53,424 nucleotides of DNA from Longimicrobiales bacterium (GCA_035461765.1 DATHUY010000052.1:1-53424), one strand, 5' to 3'; positions 9,116 to 18,443 are shown, counted from the stretch's first letter. Notes: generated by a model not told the origin, from the letters alone. A program made the numbers and translations.

Positions 9116-9771
9116 GTCGTGCTCCCGCGCAGATAACCCATCTCTTGTGCGTAGTCGTACAGCGCCCGCTGGAGCAGGCGGCGGCCGCGGTAGAGCCGGC
9201 TCTTCACCGTGCCCAGCGGCACGCCGACGATCTCTGCGATCTCGCCGTAGCCGAGACCTTCGACATCGCTCAGTACCACGACTTCCCGGAACTCGGTCGG
9301 CAGCTGCTCTACGGCGCGCGTGACCTCCTCATCGATGAACGACGCGAAGAACCCCTCCTCGGGGTCCGGCTGCGTCACGTCGCGCAGCGCGTCCCCGCCT
9401 GCAAATGCAGCAAGGTCATGGTCCAGCTCGCTCTGGAGCGTCTCCGGCCGCCGCGCCTGCCGCTCGCGCGCGCGGAGGAACACGTTGCGCGTGATTGTGA
9501 ACAGCCACGCCCGTGCGCTGGTGCCGCGCTGGAACGTGTGCCAGTGACGGTAGGCTCGCAGGAAGGTTTCCTGGACGATGTCGTCCGCCTCCGCCCGGTT
9601 GCCGGCCGTGAGGCGGATGGCGTAACGGTAGACGGCGTCGAGCCAGGGGATCGCCTCTTCGGCAAATCCCTCCTTCGGCAGCCGCCCGGCGGGCGGGCTG
9701 TCATCACCGGCAGATCCGGACCCGTCGGCCTGTGCCGTTCCCTCGCCCGGCATCTCCATGGCTCTGCTCAC
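9112..9771 (-). CDS. sigR: ECF RNA polymerase sigma factor, SigR-like
   Basis: ECF sigma factor of about 219 residues. Region 2 lies around residues 40-110 (VYRYAIRLTAGNRAEADDIVQ, with the -10-recognising helix ARAWLFTITRNVF). Region 4 lies around 150-205, with the helix-turn-helix YGEIAEIVGVPLGTVKSRL. The C-terminus YDYAQEMGYLRG resembles the SigR/SigH group of oxidative-stress sigma factors. Its partner is the RsrA-like protein encoded immediately downstream with a 4-bp overlap. A start at the second ATG (MEMPGEG) is also possible; the N-terminal 35 residues are low-complexity. I did not find a convincing GGGAAT-GTT autoregulatory promoter upstream. Targets would include thiol-redox genes elsewhere. 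Confidence 0.92.
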   Translation of the reverse strand: MSRAMEMPGEGTAQADGSGSAGDDSPPAGRLPKEGFAEEAIPWLDAVYRYAIRLTAGNRAEADDIVQETFLRAYRHWHTFQRGTSARAWLFTITRNVFLRARERQARRPETLQSELDHDLAAFAGGDALRDVTQPDPEEGFFASFIDEEVTRAVEQLPTEFREVVVLSDVEGLGYGEIAEIVGVPLGTVKSRLYRGRRLLQRALYDYAQEMGYLRGSTT

Positions 9772-9970
9772 ATCCCTGCAAATCCGCGCGGCGGCCCGGC
9801 GGTTCCCCCGGTGGCCCGGGCACCGGCCGGGAGCGGTGGCACGTCAGCGTAAGCGTGATCCCGCCCCGCCGCAACGAGCCCGGACCCCGCTCGGCCAACA
9901 TAACCGGGTGGCTGAGTGTCCTATATGCAACGAACCTGCGGCAACCCTGAACATTCCGAGCGAGCCGAGC

Positions 9971-12900
9971 ATGCGCAGCATCCGATGGATATGTGTCCTC
10001 TTCCTCCTGGCGCTGGCGCTGCCGGCATCGGCACAGGAAGCCGATATTCTGACCGGCCGCGTACTGGGCGCGGACGGGAAGCCGATCATTGGCGCGCGCG
10101 TGGAGGTCGTTTCGGCGGAGACCGAAATCACGCGATCGGTGCTGACGGACCAGAACGGCCGGTACCTGCTCCAGTTCCCGGACGGCGGCGGCCGCTACCT
10201 GGTGCGGATCACGTACATCGGGCTGGGCGACATCGTGCAGGCGGTCGTCCGCAATGCGGAAGAGGAGCTGCTGCTGACCGACTTCGTGATGCGGCCGCAG
10301 GCGATCGCGCTGGATGCCATCAATGTGGCCGCGCAGCGACCGCCGCCGAGCCAGGCGGGGGCGGGCGATCAGTCCACGGCGCTGTCGCAGGAGATGGCGA
10401 ACCGGCTGCCGCTGCCGGACCTGGACCCGAACACGCTCGCACTGCTGGCCGCGGGCGTGGTGGGTACTTCCGCGGATTCGCTCAGCGGCCGCATGGGCTT
10501 CTCCGTGGCCGGCATGAGCGACCTGCTCAACCAGATCACGCTCGATGGTGTCGTGCTCGGCGAGGAGTCTCTCGGCGTGCCCGAGGAGGGAGTGCGCCGC
10601 ACGCAGGTGACCACGAGCACGTTCGACGCGTCGCGCGGCGGGTTCGCGGGCGGTCAGGTCAGCATGACCACGGCGCGCGGCAACAACCGCTCGGGCGGTG
10701 CGCTGTCCTATCGCCTCGACGATGATGCGCTCCAGATGAGCTCCGCCGCATCGACCAACCCGTTCACGCGCCACAACCTCGGCGGCTCGTGGGGTGGCCC
10801 GATCATCCGTAACCGGCTGTTCTACAACGGCTCGTTCCAGGTCGGTCGCAACACCAATTACCTGTTCGCGCTCGCTGCCGACGACCCGCTCGCGGCCCAG
10901 AGGTCGGGTGTGGCACCCGATTCCATCGGGCGCTTCCTCGACATTCTCCAGACGGGGCTCAACTTCCCCGTCGACGGCCAGACGGGTGCGTACACGCAGC
11001 TCAACCGCGACTACCGCCTCCAGGGACGGATGGACTGGAACGCCATGCAGCGGCAGGGACAGTCGCACACGATCTCGCTCAGCGGGAACACGAACATCAA
11101 CGACCAGGACAGCACGCGGATCCGCTCGCTCGATCTGGCGCAGCACGGCGGCGATGTCGAGCGCAACAGCCAGCTCGTGCGGCTCGGCGTGATCTCGCGG
11201 TTCGGCACCACCTGGACGAACAACCTGGCGTTCTCGTTCTCTGAGAACTGGAGCGCTCAGACGCCGTTCGTCGAGATGCCGGAAGGCCAGGTGCGCGTCA
11301 CGTCCGAGTTCGAGGATGGCACGCGCGGCACCAGCAGCCTGGTGTTCGGCGGGAACCGCAGCATGCCGCAGGAGGCATACAGCCGGAACCTGCAGGCGTC
11401 CAACGATGTGTCGTTCCTGCTGCCGGTCGGCGGGCAGCTGCACCGGCTCAAGGTCGGCGGCCGTTTCGACATCAGCAAGAATATCGACCGCTCGACCGAC
11501 AACCTGTACGGCACGTTCACGTTCGCTTCGCTCGAGGACTTCGAGGCGAATCTGCCCGAGCGGTTCGACCGGTCGCTGACGGAGCGGCGCACCCGCACCG
11601 GTTCCCTCAACGGCGGCCTGTACGTCGGTGACACGTGGCGCGTCAGCATGCCGCTCGAGGTTACGCTCGGCCTGCGCTGGGACTATTCCCGGCTCGATCA
11701 GAAGCCCGACTACAACCCGGCCGTGGAGGCCGCGTTCGGACGGCGCACCGACATCACGCCGGACGCGATGGGGTTCAGCCCCCGCGTCGGCTTCAGCTAC
11801 CGGCTGAACGCGCAGGGTGAGCCGCCCAAGTCGCTGAGCGGCGGCATCGGTCTCTTCGCGGGTCGCTCGCCGATCAACATCTACTCGACGGCCGTGCGCC
11901 AGACGGGTCTGCCGAATGCCGAGCAGCGTCTGACCTGCATCGGTGATGCGACGCCCGTCCCCGACTGGGACCTCTATCTCCAGGATCCCGGTGCCGTGCC
12001 GGACATGTGCGCCGATGGCGGCATGGGCGCGGGCGATCCGTTCTCGCTGCGCGCGCCGACGGTCACGCTGATCGATCCCGATCAGTCGCTGCCCTCATCG
12101 CTGCGGCTGGACCTGGGGTACCGTACGCAGCTTCCGAAGAACTTCACGGGCAACTTCCGTTACACGTACTCGCTCGGTCGCGGCCTGTGGGGCTATCGCG
12201 ACATCAACCTGGATGAGGCGAACACGTTCGCACTCGGCGGCGACGGCCGTCCGTTCTTCGGCGATCCGAGCGCCATCGTGACGCAGAGCGGCGCGGTGTC
12301 CTACGGCGCGTCGCGCATCAACCCGGAGTTCGGGAGCGTGTTCGACGTGGTGTCGGGGCGCGAGTCGAAGGCTCATCAGATCACCGCGCAGATCAGCGGG
12401 CAGCTGCCGCCGAAGCTGTTCCTGAACGTCAACTACACACTGGGCTTCGCACGCGATCAGGCGTCGGGGTCCTTCGGGCAGGCAACGACCGCGGGTAACC
12501 CGAACGAGGAGGAGTGGGGCACGTCGAGCAACGATCGCCGGCACACCATCAACCTCATGACGTCGTACGCTGTAACGGAATGGATCGAGCTGTCGGCGAC
12601 GACGCGTCTCTCGTCCGGTACACCGTTCACGCCGATGGTGAACCGCGACATCAACGGAGATGGCGCGCGCAACGACCGCGCGTTCGTGTTCGATCCGGCG
12701 GACGCGACGGATCCGGCGATCGCGGACGGCATGAGCCGGCTCATGAGCAACGTGCCGGGGAACATCGCGGACTGCCTGCGCTCGCAGCTCGGTCAGATCG
12801 CGGATCGCAACAGCTGCCGCAACGGGTGGACGGAGTCGCTCGACATGCGGCTGAGCCTGCGACCGAATCTGCCGACGCTCCAGCGGCGCCTCACGCTGTC

Positions 12901-14062
12901 CCTCGACACGCGCAACATGCTCACAGGCATCGACCAGCTCGTGAACGGGAAGAACGACCTGAAGGGCTGGGGCGCCGGACAGCGCGCGGACGCGACGCTG
13001 CTGGAGGTGAACGGCTTCGACCCGGTCACGAACAGCTTCATCTATCAGGTCAACGAAGGATTCGGACAAACACGGCGCGGTCCCAACTCGTTCCGTACAC
13101 CGTTCTCCATCACGCTGTCCGGCCGCATCGCCATCGGCGGCCAGCCGCAGATGAACAACCGTGGCTTCGGCACGCGCGGCATGGGCGGTGGCTTCGCCGG
13201 CGACTTCGGTGGCGGCGGGCGCATGGGTGGCGGCGACATGGGCGGGATGCGAGGGGCCATGGGCGGCGCACCGGGCATGGACATCGGTGCACTGATGCGT
13301 GGCACGGCGAATGTCGACTCCATCCTGGACGCAGCACTGCGCAATCCGGTGAAGGATGTGCTCGCGCTGCGTGACTCGCTCGGCATGACCGCAGAGCAGG
13401 TGACGAGCATCCAGCTGCTCGCGGACACGGTGGATGCGCAGCATGCGCGCAGGCGCGCCGATCTGGAGCCCGCGCTCCAGCAGGTGGCAGCCTCCGTGGG
13501 GGCCGGTCGCCCGAATCCGCAGGAGCTCCAGCAGCAGTTCCAGCTCCAGATCCAGCCGCATCTGAGCGGTGCGCAGCGTGAGGTCGCGGAGGCCATGACG
13601 CTGGTGCAGCGCGAGCTCAGCCCGGAACAGTGGGAGAAGGTGCCGGCGTCGCTGCGTCAGACCCAGCAGCAGCAGCAGCGTGGCAGCTTCAACGCGGTGG
13701 GATTCATCGACCGCATGCTGGCCAATCCGCTGCCGGTCCTGCTCGAGCTCAGGGATACGCTGCGCATGACGCCGGAGCAGATCGCACAGATCGAGAAGAT
13801 CTCGACGGACCTCCAGGTCAGCCTGGCGCAGCGGCGCGAGGCTCTCGGTCGGCGTTTCGACAACGTTCAGCCCGGCGCCGAACAGGGCCGGATCTTCCAG
13901 GAGCTCCAGCCGGAGATCGAGAAGACACGCAGCGAGATCAGCGACGCGCTGAAGGCGGCGGAGAAGGTGCTGACGCCGGAGCAATGGAAGCAGGTACCGG
14001 AACAGATCCGCAATCCGTTCCAGCCACAACAGCGCGGCCAGCGCAGGGGAGGCGGCGAGTAG
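9971..14062 (+). CDS. Carboxypeptidase-regulatory/TonB-dependent receptor with a C-terminal Spy-like helical extension
   Basis: Outer-membrane receptor of about 1363 residues. Signal peptide MRSIRWICVLFLLALALPAS is followed by a carboxypeptidase-regulatory-like domain (about 25-115: TGRVLGADGKPIIGARVEV ... GRYLL), a plug region (about 130-270) and an Oar-type beta-barrel to about residue 1055, whose last strand is FSITLSGRIAIGG. A Gly/Met-rich linker (about 1058-1105) then joins two related helical repeats: LRDSLGMTAEQ (near 1130) and LRDTLRMTPEQ (near 1257), each ending in a PEQW motif (SPEQWEKVP, TPEQWKQVP). These resemble periplasmic LTxxQ/Spy-type domains. Barrel C-termini face the periplasm, so the tail should lie there. 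The ATG at 9971 was chosen because the signal peptide starts there; 71 upstream codons are non-coding in character. The substrate is unknown. Confidence 0.9.
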   Translation: MRSIRWICVLFLLALALPASAQEADILTGRVLGADGKPIIGARVEVVSAETEITRSVLTDQNGRYLLQFPDGGGRYLVRITYIGLGDIVQAVVRNAEEELLLTDFVMRPQAIALDAINVAAQRPPPSQAGAGDQSTALSQEMANRLPLPDLDPNTLALLAAGVVGTSADSLSGRMGFSVAGMSDLLNQITLDGVVLGEESLGVPEEGVRRTQVTTSTFDASRGGFAGGQVSMTTARGNNRSGGALSYRLDDDALQMSSAASTNPFTRHNLGGSWGGPIIRNRLFYNGSFQVGRNTNYLFALAADDPLAAQRSGVAPDSIGRFLDILQTGLNFPVDGQTGAYTQLNRDYRLQGRMDWNAMQRQGQSHTISLSGNTNINDQDSTRIRSLDLAQHGGDVERNSQLVRLGVISRFGTTWTNNLAFSFSENWSAQTPFVEMPEGQVRVTSEFEDGTRGTSSLVFGGNRSMPQEAYSRNLQASNDVSFLLPVGGQLHRLKVGGRFDISKNIDRSTDNLYGTFTFASLEDFEANLPERFDRSLTERRTRTGSLNGGLYVGDTWRVSMPLEVTLGLRWDYSRLDQKPDYNPAVEAAFGRRTDITPDAMGFSPRVGFSYRLNAQGEPPKSLSGGIGLFAGRSPINIYSTAVRQTGLPNAEQRLTCIGDATPVPDWDLYLQDPGAVPDMCADGGMGAGDPFSLRAPTVTLIDPDQSLPSSLRLDLGYRTQLPKNFTGNFRYTYSLGRGLWGYRDINLDEANTFALGGDGRPFFGDPSAIVTQSGAVSYGASRINPEFGSVFDVVSGRESKAHQITAQISGQLPPKLFLNVNYTLGFARDQASGSFGQATTAGNPNEEEWGTSSNDRRHTINLMTSYAVTEWIELSATTRLSSGTPFTPMVNRDINGDGARNDRAFVFDPADATDPAIADGMSRLMSNVPGNIADCLRSQLGQIADRNSCRNGWTESLDMRLSLRPNLPTLQRRLTLSLDTRNMLTGIDQLVNGKNDLKGWGAGQRADATLLEVNGFDPVTNSFIYQVNEGFGQTRRGPNSFRTPFSITLSGRIAIGGQPQMNNRGFGTRGMGGGFAGDFGGGGRMGGGDMGGMRGAMGGAPGMDIGALMRGTANVDSILDAALRNPVKDVLALRDSLGMTAEQVTSIQLLADTVDAQHARRRADLEPALQQVAASVGAGRPNPQELQQQFQLQIQPHLSGAQREVAEAMTLVQRELSPEQWEKVPASLRQTQQQQQRGSFNAVGFIDRMLANPLPVLLELRDTLRMTPEQIAQIEKISTDLQVSLAQRREALGRRFDNVQPGAEQGRIFQELQPEIEKTRSEISDALKAAEKVLTPEQWKQVPEQIRNPFQPQQRGQRRGGGE

Positions 14063-14108
14063 ATCCTGCGAGTCCCCGGGTGCGCCTCCCGATCCCTACG
14101 AATGCGGG

Positions 14109-14147
14109 ACCGGGAGCGGCATCGTGTTCGTGTGCGGGATCGGGAAC
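14109..14147 (+). repeat. Single copy of the GATCGGGA-type dispersed repeat
   Basis: About 39 bp of CGGGAGCGGCATCGTGTTCG type followed by TGCGGGATCGGGAAC. It matches the minus-strand sequence of 19097-19136 at most positions (my alignment differs at roughly five). It lies just after the TonB receptor gene. Confidence 0.65.
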
Positions 14148-14205
14148 GGCACGAGTCGGGGGGCGCCCGCTCTTGACGGGAGCGGGGCGGCCGGCTGACC
14201 TTGGC

Positions 14206-14961
14206 ATGATGCGAGCACGTCTGATCTCCGTCTGCCTGCTGGTGGTGGCATGCGCTTCACCGCGCGCCGCGGCACCGCAGGGAGATGCCGGCAGTCCTCT
14301 CGTCTCGATCAGCGATGTCGATCCGACGATCATGGTAGAGGCGCGTTATCACGGGTCGCACAACTTCATCGGTCGTCCGATCACGGGGTACGAGGCCCCG
14401 AAATGCCTGCTCACGCCGCAGGCCGCGCGCGCACTCGCGGCCGTGCAGGCGGAGCTCCGGCCCTGGGGCCTCTCGCTCAAGACCTATGACTGCTACCGCC
14501 CGCAGCGGGCTGTCGACGACTTCGTGGCGTGGGCGCGCGCGCCCGGCGACACGGCGATGAAGGCGGAGTTCTATCCCGATGTCGATAAGACCAACCTGTT
14601 CAGCGACGGGTACATCGCAGAGCGATCCGGGCACAGCCGCGGCAGCACCGTGGATCTCACAATCGTCGCGCTGCCGGCCGCGACGCAGCCGCAATTCACC
14701 ACCGGAGAGCCGCTGACCGACTGCCGCGCGGAGCGGCGCTTCGCCGACAACACGCTCGACATGGGAACCGGCTATGACTGCTTCGACCCCCTGTCCCATA
14801 CGGCGAACCCGGCGGTCGGGCCGGCGGCGGGCGGGAACCGGCTGCTGCTGAAGCTGGCGATGGAGAAGCACGGCTTCAATAATTACGCGAACGAGTGGTG
14901 GCATTACACGTTGCGCAACGAGCCGTACCCGGACACGTATTTCGACATTGTGGTCCGCTGA
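14206..14961 (+). CDS. D-alanyl-D-alanine dipeptidase, VanX/DdpX-like (M15D)
   Basis: Predicted zinc dipeptidase of about 251 residues that cleaves D-Ala-D-Ala. The family signature is complete: SGHSRGSTVD gives zinc ligands H143 and D150, and EWWHY gives the catalytic base E230 and third ligand H233, with the same internal spacings as VanX (H116, D123, E181, H184). A short hydrophobic N-terminus ending in VVACAS suggests export, probably as a lipoprotein. That fits a role in recycling wall peptides in the periplasm, not glycopeptide resistance. There are two adjacent ATG codons (14206 and 14209) and no strong Shine-Dalgarno. No vanH or vanA neighbours are present, which also argues against a resistance cluster. 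Confidence 0.92.
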   Translation: MMRARLISVCLLVVACASPRAAAPQGDAGSPLVSISDVDPTIMVEARYHGSHNFIGRPITGYEAPKCLLTPQAARALAAVQAELRPWGLSLKTYDCYRPQRAVDDFVAWARAPGDTAMKAEFYPDVDKTNLFSDGYIAERSGHSRGSTVDLTIVALPAATQPQFTTGEPLTDCRAERRFADNTLDMGTGYDCFDPLSHTANPAVGPAAGGNRLLLKLAMEKHGFNNYANEWWHYTLRNEPYPDTYFDIVVR

Positions 14962-15095
14962 GCGGGCCCGGATGGGTGAACACCTGTTGCCCTGAGCGGC
15001 TCGTCGTTCTACCCTGTAGCGCAGCGTAGTACCTGTCGCAGCCCCAGCACGAACGCAGTCCCTCACAGGAACGTGCGCAGCCATGCGCGCGGTGG

Positions 15096-15126
15096 CCCCG
15101 GCGTTGCCGGGGTCCGATCGATTTTT
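15096..15126 (+). terminator. Hairpin with delayed T-tract ahead of the GntR gene
   Basis: CCCCGGC (15096-15102) pairs with GCCGGGG (15106-15112) around GTT, and a TTTTT run lies at 15122-15126. It may terminate the dipeptidase transcript or act as a leader hairpin, since the GntR start is only 14 nt further on. Confidence 0.35.
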
Positions 15127-15140
15127 CTGACGGAGACCGG

Positions 15141-15884
15141 ATGGCCGAGCAAAGTGAAATCAGGCCCGGGGGGGCTGGCGACATGCGGTCGCCCCCTCAT
15201 CGCGGCGATCGTGTCTCACTCGCGTACCGCCGTCTGCGCGAGCTGATCGTGACGGGCAAGCTCGCGCCGGGCTCGCGCATCATCGAGACGTCGGTGGCAA
15301 CGCGTCTGGGTGTCAGCCGCACTCCCGTCCGCGCGGCACTCCAGCGCCTGCAGCAGGAGGGCTACGTGGTGGTCTCGAGCCCCGGGCAGCAGTCGCGCAT
15401 GGCCGTGGCGCCGCTGACGCAGGAGGACGCGATCGAGCTCTTCGGCATGGTGTCGGCCGTGGAAGGGCTGGCGGCCAACGGGGCGGCACGACGCCCGGCC
15501 GAGCTGCGGGAGCGCGCGGTCGATGAGCTGCGCGCACTGAACGCCGACCTGTTGACGGCATCCACGCCTGATGAGCACGACGTCAATCGCGTCTTCACGC
15601 TCGATGAGCGGTTCCATCGTCGCGTGGTTGAGTTCGGTGCGGGGCCGCGGCTGCTCGCGCTGCACAAGTCGATCAAGCCGCAGTCCGAGCGCTACGGCCG
15701 GATCTACAGCAGCGCACTGATCGATGAGATGGTCCGGTCCGTCACCGAGCATGAGGCGGTTGTCGGCGCGATCGAGTCGGGCGATCCGGACGCGGCCGAG
15801 TCGGCGATGCGACGCAACTGGATCAACGCTTCGCAGCGCCTCGCCAACGTCATCGACACGCTGGGCGAGCGCGGCACCTGGTAA
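15141..15884 (+). CDS. GntR family transcriptional regulator, FadR/FCD subfamily
   Basis: Regulator of 247 residues. An N-terminal winged helix occupies about residues 24-90 (LAYRRLRELIVTGKLAPGSR ... LGVSRTPVRAALQRLQQEGY). An all-helical FCD ligand-binding domain covers about 95-235, in which D (LDERFH) and the His residues of ERFHRRV and TEHEAV are the usual metal and carboxylate ligands. FCD regulators generally respond to organic acids. GGAGA precedes the ATG. It converges with the menC-like enolase 27 bp away; GntR/FCD proteins often control neighbouring enolase-superfamily genes, so this may be its target, but no operator was identified. Confidence 0.92.
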   Translation: MAEQSEIRPGGAGDMRSPPHRGDRVSLAYRRLRELIVTGKLAPGSRIIETSVATRLGVSRTPVRAALQRLQQEGYVVVSSPGQQSRMAVAPLTQEDAIELFGMVSAVEGLAANGAARRPAELRERAVDELRALNADLLTASTPDEHDVNRVFTLDERFHRRVVEFGAGPRLLALHKSIKPQSERYGRIYSSALIDEMVRSVTEHEAVVGAIESGDPDAAESAMRRNWINASQRLANVIDTLGERGTW

Positions 15885-15911
15885 CCCGCCGCTGGGCAGG
15901 AGCCCGGCCGC

Positions 15912-17036
15912 TCAGCCGGCGCGCAGGGCCTCGACGCACACGGTCAGATCGTCGATCCGGTCCACATCCACGTCAACGCCGATACCGGGTGCCGCAGGCA
16001 CGCTCATTGAGCCCCGGGCCATCGTCCACTCGGGCATCACCACGTCGCGCTCCCAGTAACGCGAGCTCGGCGAGATGTCGCCGGCAATGCTGAAGTTTGG
16101 CAGTGATGCCAGCGCGACGTTGTACGCCCTGCCGATCCCGCTCTCCAGCATGCCGCCACACCATACGGGCACCGCGTGACTCGCGCACAGATCGTGGATG
16201 GCGATTGCTGATGTGAAACCGCCGACGCGGCCGGGCTTGATGTTCACGATGCGCCCGCTGCCGAGCGTGATCATGTCGCGGGCACGATCGACGGACGTGA
16301 TCGACTCATCCAGGCAGAGCGGGGTGCGCAGCGAGCGCTGGAGCTCCGCATGACTCACGATGTCCTCATGATCGAGCGGCTGCTCGATCATGAGGAGGTC
16401 GAACGCATCGAGCCGTGTCAGCGTCGGTGTGTCAGCGAGAGTGTACGCGTTGTTCGCGTCGACCATGAGCGGCGCGGCGGCGCCAAGCACGTCACGCACG
16501 GCTGCGACAAACTCGATGTCGGCGCCCGGTGCGATCTTGAGCTTGATCTTCCGGTACCCGGCCTCGAGCGCGGCGCGTGCGCGATCGACGAGATCCGAAG
16601 GCGACGCCTGAATGCCGATCGATATCCCGACGTCGACGTGAGCGCGAGTGCCGCCGATGGCGTGCGCCAGCGGCACGCCGGCGCGCTCCGACTCGAGCGC
16701 CCACATGGCCATCTCCAGAGTGGCGCGCGCCATCCGGTGGCCCCGCACACCGCTGGCAAGGACGGCATCCGCGGCCGCCGCTCCGGGGATCGTGCGGCCG
16801 AACAGCCGGGGGGCGAACCACTCCCGCAGCGCCAGCCACGCCGTGTCGATCGTCTCGGGGCTGTAATTCGGATACTCGCCGGCAACACACTCCGACCAGG
16901 CGACGAATCCATCGACGTCGGTGACGCGCGCAAGCAGGATGCGGCGCTCCGTGACTTCACCGGAGGAGATGCGGAAAGGGTCGCGCAGCGGGAGCCTGAT
17001 CTCCCTCAGCTCGATGCCGGTCAGTCGCAACGTCAC
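15912..17036 (-). CDS. menC: Enolase-superfamily protein: o-succinylbenzoate synthase / N-acylamino acid racemase
   Basis: Protein of 374 residues in the OSBS/NSAR branch of the muconate-lactonising subgroup. Catalytic residues are visible: the KxK motif (K165, K167), metal ligands D193 (MVDANN), E218 (IEQP) and D243 (CLDES), and the opposite-face lysine K267 (NIKPGRVGG). The reaction is either dehydration of SHCHC to o-succinylbenzoate in menaquinone synthesis or racemisation of N-acylamino acids; many members do both. No other men gene is in the window, and the nearby dipeptidase and GntR regulator keep the racemase role open. It starts at GTG with a weak ribosome site. The end is 27 bp from the convergent GntR gene, and it follows the sialidase-like lipoprotein gene on the same strand after a 39-bp gap. 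Confidence 0.88.
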   Translation of the reverse strand: MTLRLTGIELREIRLPLRDPFRISSGEVTERRILLARVTDVDGFVAWSECVAGEYPNYSPETIDTAWLALREWFAPRLFGRTIPGAAAADAVLASGVRGHRMARATLEMAMWALESERAGVPLAHAIGGTRAHVDVGISIGIQASPSDLVDRARAALEAGYRKIKLKIAPGADIEFVAAVRDVLGAAAPLMVDANNAYTLADTPTLTRLDAFDLLMIEQPLDHEDIVSHAELQRSLRTPLCLDESITSVDRARDMITLGSGRIVNIKPGRVGGFTSAIAIHDLCASHAVPVWCGGMLESGIGRAYNVALASLPNFSIAGDISPSSRYWERDVVMPEWTMARGSMSVPAAPGIGVDVDVDRIDDLTVCVEALRAG

Positions 17037-17075
17037 CGAAGAGTTGCGGGCGCGTTCACGGCGCCGGCCGGTGGA

Positions 17076-18302
17076 TCATCGACCGCCCGTATCCAGCGTG
17101 GCCGCGAGCACGCGTGAAGGGTCTCCGGGCTCCGTCCAGGCCAGCAGCACGTCGTCGCCGAAGCGACCCATCCGCGGGAAGCCGCTCGGCCGCTGCGCCA
17201 GCGTCTGCGCGACGGCCATCGGCTCGCCCGCGCGGCCGTCCGCGGAAACGATGCGGGCCGTCACCTGCCCGCCGTCAGCCGTGCGCTCCAGCCACAGCAC
17301 GAGCGCGCGCGTGTCATCGAGCAGCAGGACGTCCACCCGGCCGACCGGGTTGCCGCCGTCGATGCGGACGGGCGCGCCGAACGTCTCACCGGCATCGCCG
17401 GAGAACGCCACCTGCACGCGCGGCGTGTCGCGCGCGGCGGTGAACCAGGCGACGACGACATCGTCACCGTCGGCGTCGGCCTGCGGTCCGTTCACGGGGC
17501 AGGCATCGATCTCCCAGTCGTCAGCGTGCAGCGTCCGCGGCTCCGTCCAGGCGCCGTCCACGAGGCGGGTCACGGCGATGTCCCGTATCTCGGCGTTGGA
17601 CCGGTCGCGATAGGCGATGAGCGGGCCGCGGCCGGTGATCGCGATCGCCGTCTGGCAGCAGTCGCATGCCCGCTCGTCCAGCACCGCCTCGGCCGCAGGT
17701 GCACCGTCGCGCAGCGCAGCGTACCGCACTGTCATTTCGTTCGTCGCGGGCGCAGCGGCGCTCTCGGCGAACTTCCTGCCATCCAGCCACACGACACCGA
17801 CCCCTTCGGTGACCGGGAACATGGAGACGAAGCCGTGCTCCGTGGGCGTACCGTCGGAATGCGGGCGTACCGGTTCCGTCCACGTCATGCCGCCATCTGC
17901 TGAGCGCGATACCATCACGTCGTATGCGTACGTGCTCGCTGCACTGCGCTGCAGCCAGTGGGCGGCGAGCTCATCGCCGCCGAGCGAGATGACCGACGGG
18001 AAGTCCGCCCAGTTGACGAACCAGCCGGTGCCCGCGGCGACATCGCGTGGCTCCGACCACGCCGCACCGTCCCAGCGCGCGAAGCGCAGAACGTGCCCGG
18101 AATCCGCGGGCTCCACCCAGCTCAGGAGCGCCGCGTCCCCCGCGTCCGCCACGTGCGGCAGCGATGCGCCGGCGCCGGCGGGCACCTCGATCGGCGTGGC
18201 TGCCCCGGGCTCGAGGTCGGGCGCGGACTCGCAGGCCGTGAGTCCGGCAGCGAGCGCGACGATCGCCAGGCGGGCCGGGAGTGCTGCAAGAGGAAGTCGC
18301 AT
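17076..18302 (-). CDS. Sialidase-like propeller lipoprotein
   Basis: Predicted lipoprotein of about 408 residues. The signal peptide ends at lipobox GLTACES (Cys about residue 23). The rest is repetitive beta structure with sialidase-type blades (SRSADGGMTWTEP, FSGDAGETFGAP) and a CDCC cluster in DERACDCCQTAI in the middle of the protein. Such exo-sialidase-like proteins are frequent in environmental bacteria and their enzymatic role is usually unproven; the Arg triad and Asp-box count were not checked. The start was moved to the ATG opening the signal peptide, 38 codons into the open frame. It is divergent from the beta-barrel gene at 18444. Confidence 0.85.
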   Translation of the reverse strand: MRLPLAALPARLAIVALAAGLTACESAPDLEPGAATPIEVPAGAGASLPHVADAGDAALLSWVEPADSGHVLRFARWDGAAWSEPRDVAAGTGWFVNWADFPSVISLGGDELAAHWLQRSAASTYAYDVMVSRSADGGMTWTEPVRPHSDGTPTEHGFVSMFPVTEGVGVVWLDGRKFAESAAAPATNEMTVRYAALRDGAPAAEAVLDERACDCCQTAIAITGRGPLIAYRDRSNAEIRDIAVTRLVDGAWTEPRTLHADDWEIDACPVNGPQADADGDDVVVAWFTAARDTPRVQVAFSGDAGETFGAPVRIDGGNPVGRVDVLLLDDTRALVLWLERTADGGQVTARIVSADGRAGEPMAVAQTLAQRPSGFPRMGRFGDDVLLAWTEPGDPSRVLAATLDTGGR

Positions 18303-18443
18303 AACGTATTGGCTCGATGATGGGTGGGGCGGGGGTGCGCCGGCCGCGCGCCGGCAGACGAACATAGAATGGCGCATCGGGAAACCAGCCGCCAGCCGTG
18401 CGTGTAGGAGGGGCACCGTTCAACCTGTTAAAGGAGTACGCAC

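Noticed and set aside
12095-14029. Long minus-strand open frame (644 codons) inside the TonB receptor gene
   Set aside because: Antisense shadow with low-complexity Arg/Leu/His content and no start signal.
14206-14961. Vancomycin-resistance cluster
   Set aside because: Only the VanX-like dipeptidase is present; no vanH, vanA or vanRS neighbours, and its exported N-terminus suits wall recycling.
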